In this document: one piece after another, positions 1 through 8,931 of the stretch
How positions within the stretch are numbered: position 1 is the first letter of the stretch
Layout of the letters: each line of letters starts with the position of its first letter
NCBI RefSeq assembly: GCF_001718195.1
Contig: NZ_MCNV01000013.1
Coordinates: forward strand, 62,001 to 126,000
Length of the DNA: 64,000 nucleotides
Reading direction: 5' to 3'
Origin: Paraburkholderia nodosa
GTDB lineage: Bacteria > Pseudomonadota > Gammaproteobacteria > Burkholderiales > Burkholderiaceae
Made by a program: the position numbers and the translations under genes
Notes under the pieces: generated by a model
The model's database searches: none
Seen by the model: the letters and a program-made list of their open reading frames with translations, nothing else
Told to the model about the DNA's origin: nothing

Positions 1-375
1 ATGTTTGAAAGAACTGAGCCGTCGAACACGCAGTCGTCTATGGCTCCCATGGAGTTCCGTCACCATGCTTCTGCAAGCGTATACATGATTTGACCGTGGA
101 TCTGCAATCCTCGTACCAAGCCAATATTAGTGAGGGCGCCGCGTGATGAATCGGAATCCGTAATGTTTTTTTCACACAAATGCGCCTACAGCGACCTAGT
201 GTGTTTTGGTAGTGGCATCTTCGCTGCATGTTTACGCGGACGGTAGCAAGCGTTGGTTTTGCGGTGGGGCAAGTCGGTTTCACATGTACCGGAAGATCAC
301 GATATGGAAGTCATGGCTCCGGTGACGGACAGCCGGAAAGTGCACAGGCGTTTTCCCTTTTTCGCGAGGCTCAGA
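1..375. other. Upstream region without a convincing gene
   Basis: No open frame here looks like a protein; the frames present lack family-like sequence and ribosome binding sites. The in-frame extension of the following gene back to a TTG at 253 is not favoured, because the signal peptide begins at the ATG at 376. The region is less GC-rich than the genes after it and probably holds the promoter of the Asp-box gene, but I cannot point to a specific promoter. Confidence 0.5.
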
Positions 376-2061
376 ATGAAAATCAATATCAGGTGCTTAT
401 CCCGGTTTGCTTTCCAGGGCGTGGCAGGCGGCGGGGTCATTGCGCTCGCGTGCTCGATCGGCCCAGGCGCGAACGCGCAAACACTCGGATCGCTCGTCCA
501 GGTAGCCGCGGGCGACCCGTTCAGCGGATGTGCCGCCGACCAGGTGCACGCGCAGGAATCGGCATTCGGCAGCGTCCTGTATCCGGCGACCTCGATTGAG
601 CCATGGATTGCGGTCGATCCGACCGACCCGTCTCGTCTCCTCGCCGGCCACCAGCAGGATCGCTGGAACGACGGCGGTTCACGCGGGCTCGTCGGCGTCG
701 CCTCGAGCGATGCGGGCACAACCTGGTCCAATACGATTCCGTCCGGCGTGACTGCGTGCACCGCAGGCAAATTCCGGCGAGCTTCCGATCCCTGGGTAGA
801 TTTCGCGCAAGACGGAACGGCCTTCTTCTTCTCTCTGGTACTGGACCCTGCGCAGCCGACGACTCCATTCGGAGCCCGAAATAGCGGAATGCTGGTCAGC
901 CGCTCCACTGACCATGGCGCGACGTGGCAGCCTCCCGTTACGCTGATCCGCACCAACTCGCCGCACGTGCTCAATGACAAGAACTCACTCACTGCGGATC
1001 CGACCGCGAACAAATACGTCTATGCGGTCTGGGATCAGTTGAGCGTGTTCCCGCCGACGAAGGAGGGCGCCCAACTGCTCGCGCAAAATGACGGTGTTGA
1101 GATCGCGCGCCAATTGGCGGGCCTCTCTTCGACATGTGGGACGCCGCCGTGCGCGGGTGGTGCCCCCTCCTCCAAATTCAGTTTCACCGGCCCTAGCTTC
1201 TTCTCACGGTCCACCGACAATGGCGCGACGTGGAGCACAGCCGCACCGATCTACCAGCCTGGCACGAACGCGCAGACAATCGACAACATGGTGCGCGTGC
1301 TGCCTGATGGAACCGTGCTCGACTTCTTCACCGCGATCAACGTCACGCCATCGCCACTGAGCATCGGCTATATCAAGTCGACGGACAAAGGCGCGAGCTG
1401 GTCGGGGCCGACGTTCACCAACAATATTCATACGATCGGCGGCGTGGTCACCGGCGTGGTCACACCTGACAGCGGTCAGCCGATACGCGACGCCGCTATT
1501 CTCTACAGTGTCGCTGTGAACCCGGTCTCGGGGGCTATCTATCTTGCCTGGCAGGACGATCGCTTTTCGTCCGGGACCTGCACCACACCCACCGGATCGA
1601 TTCCGATTGTCGGGATCGTCTTCAGCGAGTCGGATGACGGCGGGGCGACCTGGTCAGCACCCGTGATGATCAACAAGACGCCGCCGAACGGTACGAACCC
1701 CTGCCGTCAGCAGGCGTACATTCCGGCGATAGTGCCTTCGGGCGACGGCAATACGATCGTGGTGACCTACTACGACTTTCGTAATGACACGAACACGCCT
1801 GTGGGCTTCGAGGGCAGCGACTATTTCGCGGTGTTCTGCTCGACAGCCACTGCGTGCACGAACCCCGCCAACTGGGGTAACGAACGGAAACTGACTGACG
1901 CCTCGTTCAACATCCTGAACGCACCCGTAGCGGGCGGACATTTCCTCGGCGACTACATGGGTCTGGCCGCTAGCGGACCGAAAACTATTTACCCCTTATT
2001 CGGTGTTGCCACGAGTGCCAACGTGACGGCCGAATACACCCGTAAGATCACCTTGCCGTAA
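376..2061 (+). CDS. Exported Asp-box (BNR/sialidase-fold) protein
   Basis: A 561-residue protein with an N-terminal signal peptide (positively charged start, hydrophobic stretch, cleavage near AQT around residue 35). It contains several Asp-box motifs of the S-x-D-x-G-x-T-W type (SSDAGTTW, STDHGATW, STDNGATW, STDKGASW, SDDGGATW), the turn motif of BNR beta-propellers found in sialidases and other exported propeller proteins. Asp-boxes mark the fold, not the activity. I did not see a clear sialidase FRIP motif or arginine triad, so sialidase activity is not claimed. The ATG at 376 is chosen because the signal peptide starts there. It stands alone, with the next gene convergent. Probably periplasmic or secreted. 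Confidence 0.82.
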   Translation: MKINIRCLSRFAFQGVAGGGVIALACSIGPGANAQTLGSLVQVAAGDPFSGCAADQVHAQESAFGSVLYPATSIEPWIAVDPTDPSRLLAGHQQDRWNDGGSRGLVGVASSDAGTTWSNTIPSGVTACTAGKFRRASDPWVDFAQDGTAFFFSLVLDPAQPTTPFGARNSGMLVSRSTDHGATWQPPVTLIRTNSPHVLNDKNSLTADPTANKYVYAVWDQLSVFPPTKEGAQLLAQNDGVEIARQLAGLSSTCGTPPCAGGAPSSKFSFTGPSFFSRSTDNGATWSTAAPIYQPGTNAQTIDNMVRVLPDGTVLDFFTAINVTPSPLSIGYIKSTDKGASWSGPTFTNNIHTIGGVVTGVVTPDSGQPIRDAAILYSVAVNPVSGAIYLAWQDDRFSSGTCTTPTGSIPIVGIVFSESDDGGATWSAPVMINKTPPNGTNPCRQQAYIPAIVPSGDGNTIVVTYYDFRNDTNTPVGFEGSDYFAVFCSTATACTNPANWGNERKLTDASFNILNAPVAGGHFLGDYMGLAASGPKTIYPLFGVATSANVTAEYTRKITLP

Positions 2062-2245
2062 GCGCTAACGGCGGCGGCCGGCGGAGGTCGCCGCCCATGA
2101 ATCGGGAAGCACGTGTAGACGACCGATCCGGCCGACACGGGAGTTGGACACGCGTGCACTCCTCGTCAGGACGGCGGCGAGAGCGCCTCGTTGAACTGCG
2201 AGAGAAACTGTCATGAAGTAACATCGGTGTGCTCGCCGGATCGCA

Positions 2246-3835
2246 TCAATCCTTGCAGGGTTGTGGATTAAATCCAGCCTTGGCCAAGCCTTCCGTGAAA
2301 ACGGCAAGATTTTCGTTGCGCTGGATCGGCATCCATTCGGTCAAGTTGCCGAGGCGCAAATCGGGAACCAGTTCACGTAGACGAATCGCAGCTTGTCGAG
2401 CCTCCCGTTGATTCCCGAGCCAGGCCTGACTCGCGGCGAGCGTTGCGTGGGCAAGGCCGAAACTCGGCAAATCCCGCATCGCCTTCTCTGCCCACGCAGC
2501 GGCCTCGACGAAGTTGCCCATGAACAAATGCGCAGCAGACAACCCAAACTGCATCCGGTAGCGTTCTGGATCCAACGGGCTCAGCTGCATCGCATGGGAA
2601 AATTGCCTGATCGCCTGTTCGGTTTCGCCGTGCCACAAGCGAACGAATGCGCCGAGGAACCACGCGGCGGCGAGATTGTGATTCAGCTCCAACGCCCGAT
2701 CCAGAAGCGCAATGCCTTCCGCCAGGTGGTCACCGGCAAGATGTCCGAGGGCGTGCCCGCTACGCGCCAGGGCCACGGCGTCGTATCTGCCAAGCTCGAC
2801 CGCGCGGCGCGCCAGACGCGCGCCTTCGGCCATTTCCCGCGGGCGATCCTGCATCCAGCCGTTGACCTTGCGCCAGCAATGACACCAGGCCGCCATTGCA
2901 TACGCCGAAGCGTATTCCGGGTCGCACTCAAACGCGCGCTGGAATAGCGGCAACGCTTCGTCAATCGCTTCGCGGGTGCCTCGATGAAGCCGCGCCATGC
3001 CGCGTAGATAGAAGTCGTAGGCATCCAGACTTTCGGTCGGTTTGAACCGGGCGCGAGCGATCTCCGCCTGTTCGAGCTGCGGCGCAATTGCGCCGACCAC
3101 GCTGTCGGCGATCTGATCCTGGAACTCGAATATATTATCGAGCATGCCCTCGAAGCGACCAGCCCAATGAGTCGCGCCGGTGCTCGCATCGACGAGCTGG
3201 CCGGTGATGCGAACGCGGCCCTGTGCCCGGCGCCAACTTCCTTCGAGCACGTAGCGCACGCCAAGCTCGCGCCCGATCTGCTTCACATCCACGTTTCGAT
3301 GCTTGTACGTGAAGCTGGAATTACGTGCCACGACGAATAACCAGCGGTATCGCGACAACGCCGTGATGACGTCCTCGATCACACCGTCGGCGAGGTAATC
3401 CTGCTCCGGGTCACCGCTGAGATTGACGAACGGCAGGATGGCGATGGAAGGCTTGTTGAGCTGCGCCGCGTGCGGCGACGATGCTTCGGACGGCGTGGTT
3501 GTCTCGCCGGACTGAAGCGCCAGCGGTCGTTCGGTGATATCGGCGACGAACCGGAATCCCTTGCGCGCCACGGTTTTGATCACACGCTGCTGCTGACCGT
3601 CATCGCCGACCGCGGTGCGCGCGGCATTGACGTGGCTCGCCATGGTGGATTCGGAAATCACGCGTCCGTCCCACACCGCATTGATTAACTCGTCACGGCC
3701 CACGACACGGTTGCGATGACTCGCCAGATAAACCAGCAGATCGAACACCTTCGGCGTCGTGGCGACCGGTTGGGAAGCACGGCACAGGTCGCGACGTTCC
3801 AGGTCCAGCGTGCAGTCAGCGAAAACCCATTGCAT
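2246..3835 (-). CDS. CadC-like winged-helix regulator with TolB-like and TPR domains
   Basis: A 529-residue regulator. Residues about 1-100 form an OmpR/CadC-type winged helix (VFADCTLDLERRDL start, KVFDLLVYLASHRNRVV, then VKTVARKGFRFV-like wing). The middle begins with AILPFVNLSGDPEQDYLADG, the hallmark of the TolB-like domain in adenylate-cyclase-like regulators, followed by tetratricopeptide-type helices to the C-terminus. There is no membrane segment, so it should be cytosolic, unlike CadC itself. The start at 3835 fits the family N-terminus; an upstream in-frame start would add about 40 atypical residues. It is divergent from the SDR/AhpD/cupin/MBL set starting at 4018 and is the natural candidate to control it; that link is inference. 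Confidence 0.85.
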   Translation of the reverse strand: MQWVFADCTLDLERRDLCRASQPVATTPKVFDLLVYLASHRNRVVGRDELINAVWDGRVISESTMASHVNAARTAVGDDGQQQRVIKTVARKGFRFVADITERPLALQSGETTTPSEASSPHAAQLNKPSIAILPFVNLSGDPEQDYLADGVIEDVITALSRYRWLFVVARNSSFTYKHRNVDVKQIGRELGVRYVLEGSWRRAQGRVRITGQLVDASTGATHWAGRFEGMLDNIFEFQDQIADSVVGAIAPQLEQAEIARARFKPTESLDAYDFYLRGMARLHRGTREAIDEALPLFQRAFECDPEYASAYAMAAWCHCWRKVNGWMQDRPREMAEGARLARRAVELGRYDAVALARSGHALGHLAGDHLAEGIALLDRALELNHNLAAAWFLGAFVRLWHGETEQAIRQFSHAMQLSPLDPERYRMQFGLSAAHLFMGNFVEAAAWAEKAMRDLPSFGLAHATLAASQAWLGNQREARQAAIRLRELVPDLRLGNLTEWMPIQRNENLAVFTEGLAKAGFNPQPCKD

Positions 3836-4017
3836 TCGGGGCTCCAGCGCGAGAAGGCCGCCGGGCATGGGGTACCCGGCGCGCCGATGAAGCAGATCAA
3901 GGAATTTTGGACGGAAATACAAGGTGCAGGCAAAGCGGCGCCCGCGTCCGGAAATCATACTGCACCCATCGGATAAGGCGGCAAGCCCTTCGTAAACTTG
4001 GCCAGTGGGAGTGCAAC

Positions 4018-4773
4018 ATGAAAGTGGTCGTCATAGGTGGCAGCGGACTGATCGGCTCGAACGTGGTGCGGCGGCTTGGCCGCGATGGGCACGAAGTGGT
4101 GGCCGCATCCCCCTCGACCGGGGTGGACTTGATGACGGGCGAGGGGTTGGTGAGGGCGCTTGAAGGCGCGCAGGTCGTTGTCGATGTCGCCAACGCCCCA
4201 TCCTTCGAGGACGACACCGTGATGGCCTTCTTCCAGACAGCGGGCCGCAACCTGTTGGCCGCCGAATACGCTGCGGGCGTCGAGCACCACCTCGCCCTCT
4301 GCGTCGTGGGCACCGAACGCCTGCAGCAAAGCGGCTATTTTCGCGCCAAGGCCGCGCAGGAGACGCTGATCAAGGCGTCGCCGGTCCCGTACACGCTGCT
4401 GCGCGCCACCCAGTTCTTCGAATTCGTCGGCGGCATCATCGCCTCCGGCACCCAGCGAGACGAGGTGCACCTTTCGCCCGCGCTGATCCAGCCGGTTGCT
4501 GCCGACGACGTCTCCGCAGTCCTCGCCGATCTTGCGGCGGGGATGCCATTGAACGACACCATTGAAGTCGCCGGTCAGGACCGCTTCCCGCTGGACGACC
4601 TGGCCCGCAAGTTCCTCGCCGCACACAAGGATCCACGCACGGTAATCGCCGATGTCCACGCACGCTATTTCGGCAGCGAACTCGACGACCGCACCCTGGT
4701 CGCCGGCAGTGGCCATCGCGTCGGCCCGACGCGCTTTCACACCTGGCTCAGCCTCTCCGTTGCGAAAGACTGA
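4018..4773 (+). CDS. NmrA-like SDR family NAD(P)-binding oxidoreductase
   Basis: A 251-residue atypical short-chain dehydrogenase. It opens with MKVVVIGGSGLIGSNVVRRL, a Rossmann nucleotide-binding G-x-x-G-x-x-G motif, and carries the NmrA/HSCARG-like pattern (VVVDVANAPSFED, TLLRATQFFEF) without an obvious YxxxK pair, so it may be an NAD(P)-sensing protein or a reductase with unknown substrate. The start at 4018 has a GGGAG ribosome binding site; an earlier in-frame start would encode a basic, non-homologous extension. First gene of a rightward set followed by an AhpD-like protein, a cupin and an MBL-fold hydrolase with short gaps, and divergent from the winged-helix/TPR regulator. Confidence 0.88.
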   Translation: MKVVVIGGSGLIGSNVVRRLGRDGHEVVAASPSTGVDLMTGEGLVRALEGAQVVVDVANAPSFEDDTVMAFFQTAGRNLLAAEYAAGVEHHLALCVVGTERLQQSGYFRAKAAQETLIKASPVPYTLLRATQFFEFVGGIIASGTQRDEVHLSPALIQPVAADDVSAVLADLAAGMPLNDTIEVAGQDRFPLDDLARKFLAAHKDPRTVIADVHARYFGSELDDRTLVAGSGHRVGPTRFHTWLSLSVAKD

Positions 4774-4818
4774 TTCCTGCAACGATTTTCCTCTGTTTAA
4801 CCCTATAAAGGACATGCC

Positions 4819-5298
4819 ATGACCCAGCGCATCGATTACCAGCAACAATCCCCGGAACTGTTCAGAAAATTTGTCGAATTCAGCCTCGTGCTCAAGAAGT
4901 CCGCTATCGAGGAATCCATCGGCCATCTAGTCGATATCCGGGCCTCACAGCTCAACGGCTGTTCGTTCTGCGTCGACATGCACGTGAAGGAAGCCACGAT
5001 CCATGGCGAGCGTCCGCTGCGTCTTCATCACGTCGCCGTGTGGCGCGAGTCCAACCTGTTTACGCCGCGCGAGCGTGCCGCGCTGGCCTGGACCGAAGCG
5101 CTGACCCAGATTTCACCGCTTGGCGTGAGCGATGAAATCTACGACCGCGTGCGGACCCAGTTTTCGGAGAAGGAGCTGTCCGATCTCACCTTCCAGGTGA
5201 TGTCGATCAACGCGTGGAACCGGGTCAACATCGGCTTCCGCATCCCGCCGGGGATCTACGACAAAGCCTTCGGCGTGGACAAGTCGGGCCTGGCCTGA
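4819..5298 (+). CDS. Carboxymuconolactone decarboxylase/AhpD family protein
   Basis: A 159-residue all-helical protein of the CMD/AhpD family. The redox-type motif NGCSFCVDMH (C-x-x-C followed by His) near residue 55 matches AhpD-like proteins that reduce peroxides rather than the true decarboxylases. The rest (ERAALAWTEALTQIS, VMSINAWNRVNIGF) is standard for the family. It starts with ATG after an AAAGGA site, 45 nt behind the SDR gene. Likely cytosolic antioxidant or hydroperoxide-handling partner of the neighbouring SDR; the physiological substrate is unknown. Confidence 0.9.
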   Translation: MTQRIDYQQQSPELFRKFVEFSLVLKKSAIEESIGHLVDIRASQLNGCSFCVDMHVKEATIHGERPLRLHHVAVWRESNLFTPRERAALAWTEALTQISPLGVSDEIYDRVRTQFSEKELSDLTFQVMSINAWNRVNIGFRIPPGIYDKAFGVDKSGLA

Positions 5299-5326
5299 CC
5301 TGACCGCGGCGCAAAGGGGTAGCGTC

Positions 5327-5725
5327 ATGCAAATTTCGAGATTGCTGATCGCATCGCTGCTGCTCGCTGCGGGCGCTGGGCAAGCGCACGAGCCGGCGCA
5401 AGCACAAGTCACGCCGCTGATGACCAAGGCGCTGGACGACTATCCGGGCAAGGAAGCGCTGATGATCCGCGTGGAATATCCGCCCGGCGCGTCGGACCCC
5501 GTGCATCGGCACAATGCGCACGGTTTCATCTACGTGCTGGAAGGCAACATCGTGATGCAGGTCAGGGGCGGCAAACAAGTCGCGCTCGGTCCGGGACAGA
5601 CGTTTTATGAGGGGCCGAACGACGTTCATACGGTTGGGCGCAATGCGAGCCAGACGAAGCCCGCGACGTTCATCGTAGTGCTGCTCAAGGACAAGGGCGC
5701 ACCGGTTCTCGTGCCAGCGAAGTAA
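5327..5725 (+). CDS. Exported cupin-domain protein
   Basis: A 132-residue protein with an N-terminal signal peptide (LLIASLLLAAGAGQAHE) followed by one cupin barrel. The first cupin motif is visible as PVHRHNAHGFIYVLEG (metal-binding His/His/Glu) and the second as PGQTFYEGPNDVHTVGRN. Small periplasmic cupins of this type are usually annotated only as cupins; no reaction can be assigned. It lies 28 nt after the AhpD-like gene with an AAAGGGG site, so it is likely co-transcribed with it. Confidence 0.88.
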   Translation: MQISRLLIASLLLAAGAGQAHEPAQAQVTPLMTKALDDYPGKEALMIRVEYPPGASDPVHRHNAHGFIYVLEGNIVMQVRGGKQVALGPGQTFYEGPNDVHTVGRNASQTKPATFIVVLLKDKGAPVLVPAK

Positions 5726-5778
5726 ACCATGCCGTCGCCCGGCGCGGCTCACGAAATCTATTAATAGGATTACTTAAA

Positions 5779-6711
5779 ATGACTAAAGCAACCCGCAATG
5801 TGCAGCCTGTTACCGCCAACCTTGGCAAAGCAGGTTCAGTCGAACTCGTGCCTTCCCGCTACGCCGTGCGCGTGGGTGACGTCGACGTCGTGCTGATCAG
5901 CGATGGCATTCTGCCGCTTCCGACCTCGACCATGTCCACCAACGTGAGCGAAGCGGACCGCAACGAATGGTTCGACGGTCGCTTCCTGCAACGCGACATG
6001 TTCGACTGGGCGCTGAATATTGCGCTCGTGCGCAGCGGCGAACGCCTGATCCTGATCGATTCGGGTGTGGGCGACGGTTTCGAATACTTCACGCGTGCAG
6101 GTCGGTCGGTGATGCGCCTGGAATCGGCTGGCATCGACCTGGCTGCGATCACCGATATCGTGATTACGCATATGCACATGGATCACGTCGGCGGACTGAA
6201 CGTCGATGGCGTTAAGGCCAGACTGCGCCAGGACGTGCGCATTCACGTATCTGCGGCCGAAGTGGAATTCTGGAAAAGTCCGGACTTCAGCAAGACGGTG
6301 ATGCCGGAAGCCGTTCCTCCCGCGCTCCGCAAAGCGGCTGCGAAGTTCACGGAACTCTACAGCGAAAACATCATGCAGTTCGATCAGACCGTCGAAGTCG
6401 CAACGGGCGTGTCGGCGCGCGTAACGGGTGGGCACACGCCGGGGCATTGCGTCGTAGACGTCGCCTCGAACGGCGAGAAACTGACGTTCGCAGGCGACGC
6501 GATTTTCGAAGTCGGCTTCGACAATCCCGAATGGCAGAATGGCTTCGAGCACGATCCTGACGTGGCTGCGGACGTGCGTATCGCGCTGCTCACCGACGCT
6601 GCTGAAACCGGCGCTTTGCTGGCCGCAGCACATGTGGCGTTCCCGTCCATCGGTCACGTTGCAAGGAACGGTAAAGGCTTCCGTTTCGTGCCGGTGCAGT
6701 GGGATTACTGA
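5779..6711 (+). CDS. MBL-fold metallo-hydrolase
   Basis: A 310-residue metallo-beta-lactamase-fold protein. The metal site is clear: THMHMDHVGGL (H-x-H-x-D-H), a downstream GGHTPGHCVV histidine and FAGDAIF aspartate. The layout is that of the quorum-quenching lactonase/AttM-like and alkyl-hydrolase branch; substrate specificity cannot be read from sequence. No signal peptide is evident, so it is probably cytosolic. Starts with ATG after a GGA site, 53 nt behind the cupin gene, and ends the rightward set begun by the SDR. Confidence 0.9.
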   Translation: MTKATRNVQPVTANLGKAGSVELVPSRYAVRVGDVDVVLISDGILPLPTSTMSTNVSEADRNEWFDGRFLQRDMFDWALNIALVRSGERLILIDSGVGDGFEYFTRAGRSVMRLESAGIDLAAITDIVITHMHMDHVGGLNVDGVKARLRQDVRIHVSAAEVEFWKSPDFSKTVMPEAVPPALRKAAAKFTELYSENIMQFDQTVEVATGVSARVTGGHTPGHCVVDVASNGEKLTFAGDAIFEVGFDNPEWQNGFEHDPDVAADVRIALLTDAAETGALLAAAHVAFPSIGHVARNGKGFRFVPVQWDY

Positions 6712-6754
6712 TTGATGAACGCCTGTCAATCATCGGCGGGCGTGAAGGCCGCCT

Positions 6755-7732
6755 TCATGGCAGCACGACGATCTTCCCGCCGGCCTTGTTCTCTTCCATG
6801 CACCGGTGTGCTTCTACGATTTCGTCGAGTCGAAAAACCTTCCCAACGGGGACGCGAAGTGTTCCGGCCTTCACCTGCGCCAGCAATTCGTCATACGGCG
6901 TCGCCATGAATTCATTGACTCCGCCGTCGTAAATGGTGAGTTTCACCGTGCTCGGTATCACTTCCATCGGACTGAAGGTGTCGAACGACCACTGGTTGCC
7001 AACAATGCCAGTCATGCACACCACACCGCCTTGTTTCGCGCAGCGCAACGAGTCCTTCAGCGTCGTGGTTCCGATGAGTTCCAGCACTTTATCCACGCCG
7101 CCGGGCGACACTTCGCCGATCTCTTGCGCGATTGTGCCCGAGTCTATGACGACACGGTCGGCGCCGTTTGCACGCAGCGCGTCGCCTTTCTGCGGATTGC
7201 GGGTCGTCGAAATCACAAACGCACCGTGCGCTTTGGCGATTGCCGCAGCGGCAAGTCCAACCGATGTCGTTCCGCCCCGAACCAGCAGCCGGTCCCGCAC
7301 TTGCAGCGCGAGGGCCTTGAACAGCGAGCCCCAAGCGGTCTGAAGCATTTCCGGCATTGCGCCGAGCGTTTCCCAGGGCAAGCCAGTGACCAGTTTTTGT
7401 ACCTGCCGGGCAGGTACGCAGGTGTACTCCGCATAGCTGCCGTCGAACTCACGCCCCAAGCCTCCCATCGCGGTGGCAACCGTCTCGCCCTTGGCGAACT
7501 CCATTCCCGGTGCGTCTTCCACGACGCCGACCGCCTCGATTCCCAGCACACGTGGAAACTTCACGCTCTGAGAAAATCCCTGGCGGGTAAACATTTCGGA
7601 TCGGTTGAGTCCGAACGCCTTCACGCGGATCAGTACCTCGCCGCGCTGCGGCGTCGGTATAGGCCGTTGTTCGAGCTTGAGCACCTCAGGACCACCGGGC
7701 TCGTGGATCACTGCTGCTTTCATGGTCGTCAT
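6755..7732 (-). CDS. Zinc-type alcohol dehydrogenase/quinone reductase-like MDR protein
   Basis: A 325-residue medium-chain dehydrogenase/reductase. The N-terminus MTTMKAAVIHEPGGPEVLKL and the GroES-like segment (FGLNRSEMFTRQG, LGIEAVGVVEDA) match quinone oxidoreductase-like MDRs; the nucleotide-binding part contains VRGGTTSVGLAAAAIAKAHGA. The structural and catalytic zinc ligands of true alcohol dehydrogenases are missing, so an NADPH-dependent quinone or enone reduction is more likely. The start at 7732 is set by a strong AGGAGG five bases upstream. Divergent from a LysR gene at 7945; regulation by that LysR is the usual arrangement but is inference. It is the same length as the second MDR enzyme at 15715. 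Confidence 0.9.
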   Translation of the reverse strand: MTTMKAAVIHEPGGPEVLKLEQRPIPTPQRGEVLIRVKAFGLNRSEMFTRQGFSQSVKFPRVLGIEAVGVVEDAPGMEFAKGETVATAMGGLGREFDGSYAEYTCVPARQVQKLVTGLPWETLGAMPEMLQTAWGSLFKALALQVRDRLLVRGGTTSVGLAAAAIAKAHGAFVISTTRNPQKGDALRANGADRVVIDSGTIAQEIGEVSPGGVDKVLELIGTTTLKDSLRCAKQGGVVCMTGIVGNQWSFDTFSPMEVIPSTVKLTIYDGGVNEFMATPYDELLAQVKAGTLRVPVGKVFRLDEIVEAHRCMEENKAGGKIVVLP

Positions 7733-7923
7733 CGACGCCTCCTTTGCGGCTCGCGAGTGTCTATTCGAAACCATAGAGCAGCTGCGATTTTCCGGTAGGC
7801 GGTAATGCAGAAAATCGTTTTCCACTTCCGGAAAGATCAGCGTGCCATGATATGTCACGTGGGCGCTCGTGCTCCGGGTTGGCATCTATCCTTGCGGCGT
7901 CGCCGACGATTGGCGCACAATGG

Positions 7924-7941
7924 TTTTCCAAGGATGGAAAA
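7924..7941. promoter_or_regulatory. Perfect inverted repeat in front of a LysR gene
   Basis: TTTTCCA-AGGA-TGGAAAA, a 7-4-7 perfect dyad ending three bases before the ATG of the LysR gene at 7945. The core TTTCCA-N4-TGGAAA recurs at 10496-10511 between another divergent gene pair, which supports a protein-binding site, possibly for one of the two LysR paralogues. Confidence 0.5.
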
Positions 7942-7944
7942 GCG

Positions 7945-8856
7945 ATGGCGAACCTCAACTCGCTGGTGATATTCGCAAAGGTGGTCGAATCGGGCAGCCT
8001 TTCCGGGGCCGCACGCCGGCTTGGCATGCCGGTCTCTACGGTCAGCCGGCACATCGCTGAGTTCGAGCAGGCACTGGGCGTTCGGCTCCTTGAGCGCTCC
8101 ACGCGCAGTCTCACCCTCACCGACCTCGGCAAGGAGGTGTATGAGCAAGCCGTGCGAGGCGTCGAGCTGGGTGAGGCCATCGACAGCGTCGCGTCCAGCC
8201 ATCTCTCGGACGTGTCGGGGCTCTTGCGCCTTTCGGCGCCGCCAAGCGTTTCGGACACCTTGCTGACGCCGCTTGTCCTGGAATTTCAGAAGCGCTATCC
8301 GAATGTGCGTTTTCAGATTCTCGTTACCGAGCGCTACGTCGAACATATCGCGGACGGCGTCGACCTTGTGTTCCGGGTTGGCGCATTGCGCGATTCGTCG
8401 CTGGTCGCGCGGCGCCTTCTGGCCTATCGTCATCGCATCGTTGCGACGCCTGCGTGCCTCAAGCGCTGCGGGGCGATCCGAAAGCCGCAGGATCTGCTCG
8501 AGCATCGCCTCCTTGCGTTTTCGCACTGGAAGGCGGATTGCAGCTGGTGTTTCGTGCACGAGAATGGAGGGGAAAAGCAGACGCTCACGTTCCAGCCATT
8601 ATTCGCGATGAACGATTTTGCCGGCCTCGCTTCCATGTTGCTGGCGGGTGCCGGCATTGGTGAACTGCCCCCTGTGGTCCGGCCCGATCTTGTTCGCGAG
8701 GGCAAGCTGGTGGAGGTGATGCCGCAGTGGCGCCTCCCGACATACGACCTCTCGCTCGTGTACCTGGGCAACCGGCACATTTCGAAACCGTGCAGGCTCT
8801 TCAAGGAATTCGCGATTGAAATGGCACCCGTGTTGTTTCCGGATTTTCCGCAGTAA
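7945..8856 (+). CDS. LysR-family transcriptional regulator (paralogue 1)
   Basis: A 303-residue LysR regulator: N-terminal winged helix (MANLNSLVIFAKVVESGSLS, VSTVSRHIAEFEQALGVRLL) and a C-terminal periplasmic-binding-like effector domain (VSGLLRLSAPPSVSDTLLTP onwards). The start at 7945 gives the canonical family N-terminus; in-frame codons upstream to 7852 lie in the promoter region of the divergent MDR gene. Likely controls the MDR enzyme at 6755. It is closely similar over its full length, and identical in length, to the LysR gene at 8932-9843, with which it is tail to tail, suggesting a duplication. Confidence 0.93.
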   Translation: MANLNSLVIFAKVVESGSLSGAARRLGMPVSTVSRHIAEFEQALGVRLLERSTRSLTLTDLGKEVYEQAVRGVELGEAIDSVASSHLSDVSGLLRLSAPPSVSDTLLTPLVLEFQKRYPNVRFQILVTERYVEHIADGVDLVFRVGALRDSSLVARRLLAYRHRIVATPACLKRCGAIRKPQDLLEHRLLAFSHWKADCSWCFVHENGGEKQTLTFQPLFAMNDFAGLASMLLAGAGIGELPPVVRPDLVREGKLVEVMPQWRLPTYDLSLVYLGNRHISKPCRLFKEFAIEMAPVLFPDFPQ

Positions 8857-8864
8857 GATGCAGA

Positions 8865-8894
8865 CCATTCGAACTCCAGAATGATTTCGAATGG
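8865..8894. other. Stem-loop between two convergent LysR genes
   Basis: CCATTCGAA and TTCGAATGG form a perfect 9-bp inverted repeat with a 12-nt loop in the 75 bases between the stop codons of two convergent LysR genes. The place suits a bidirectional transcription terminator, but no run of T follows on either strand, so it may be a stem-loop that only stabilises the 3' ends. Confidence 0.4.
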
Positions 8895-8931
8895 TTGAAA
8901 CGGGTTCGATGGTATCGCCTGTTTTCGCCTT

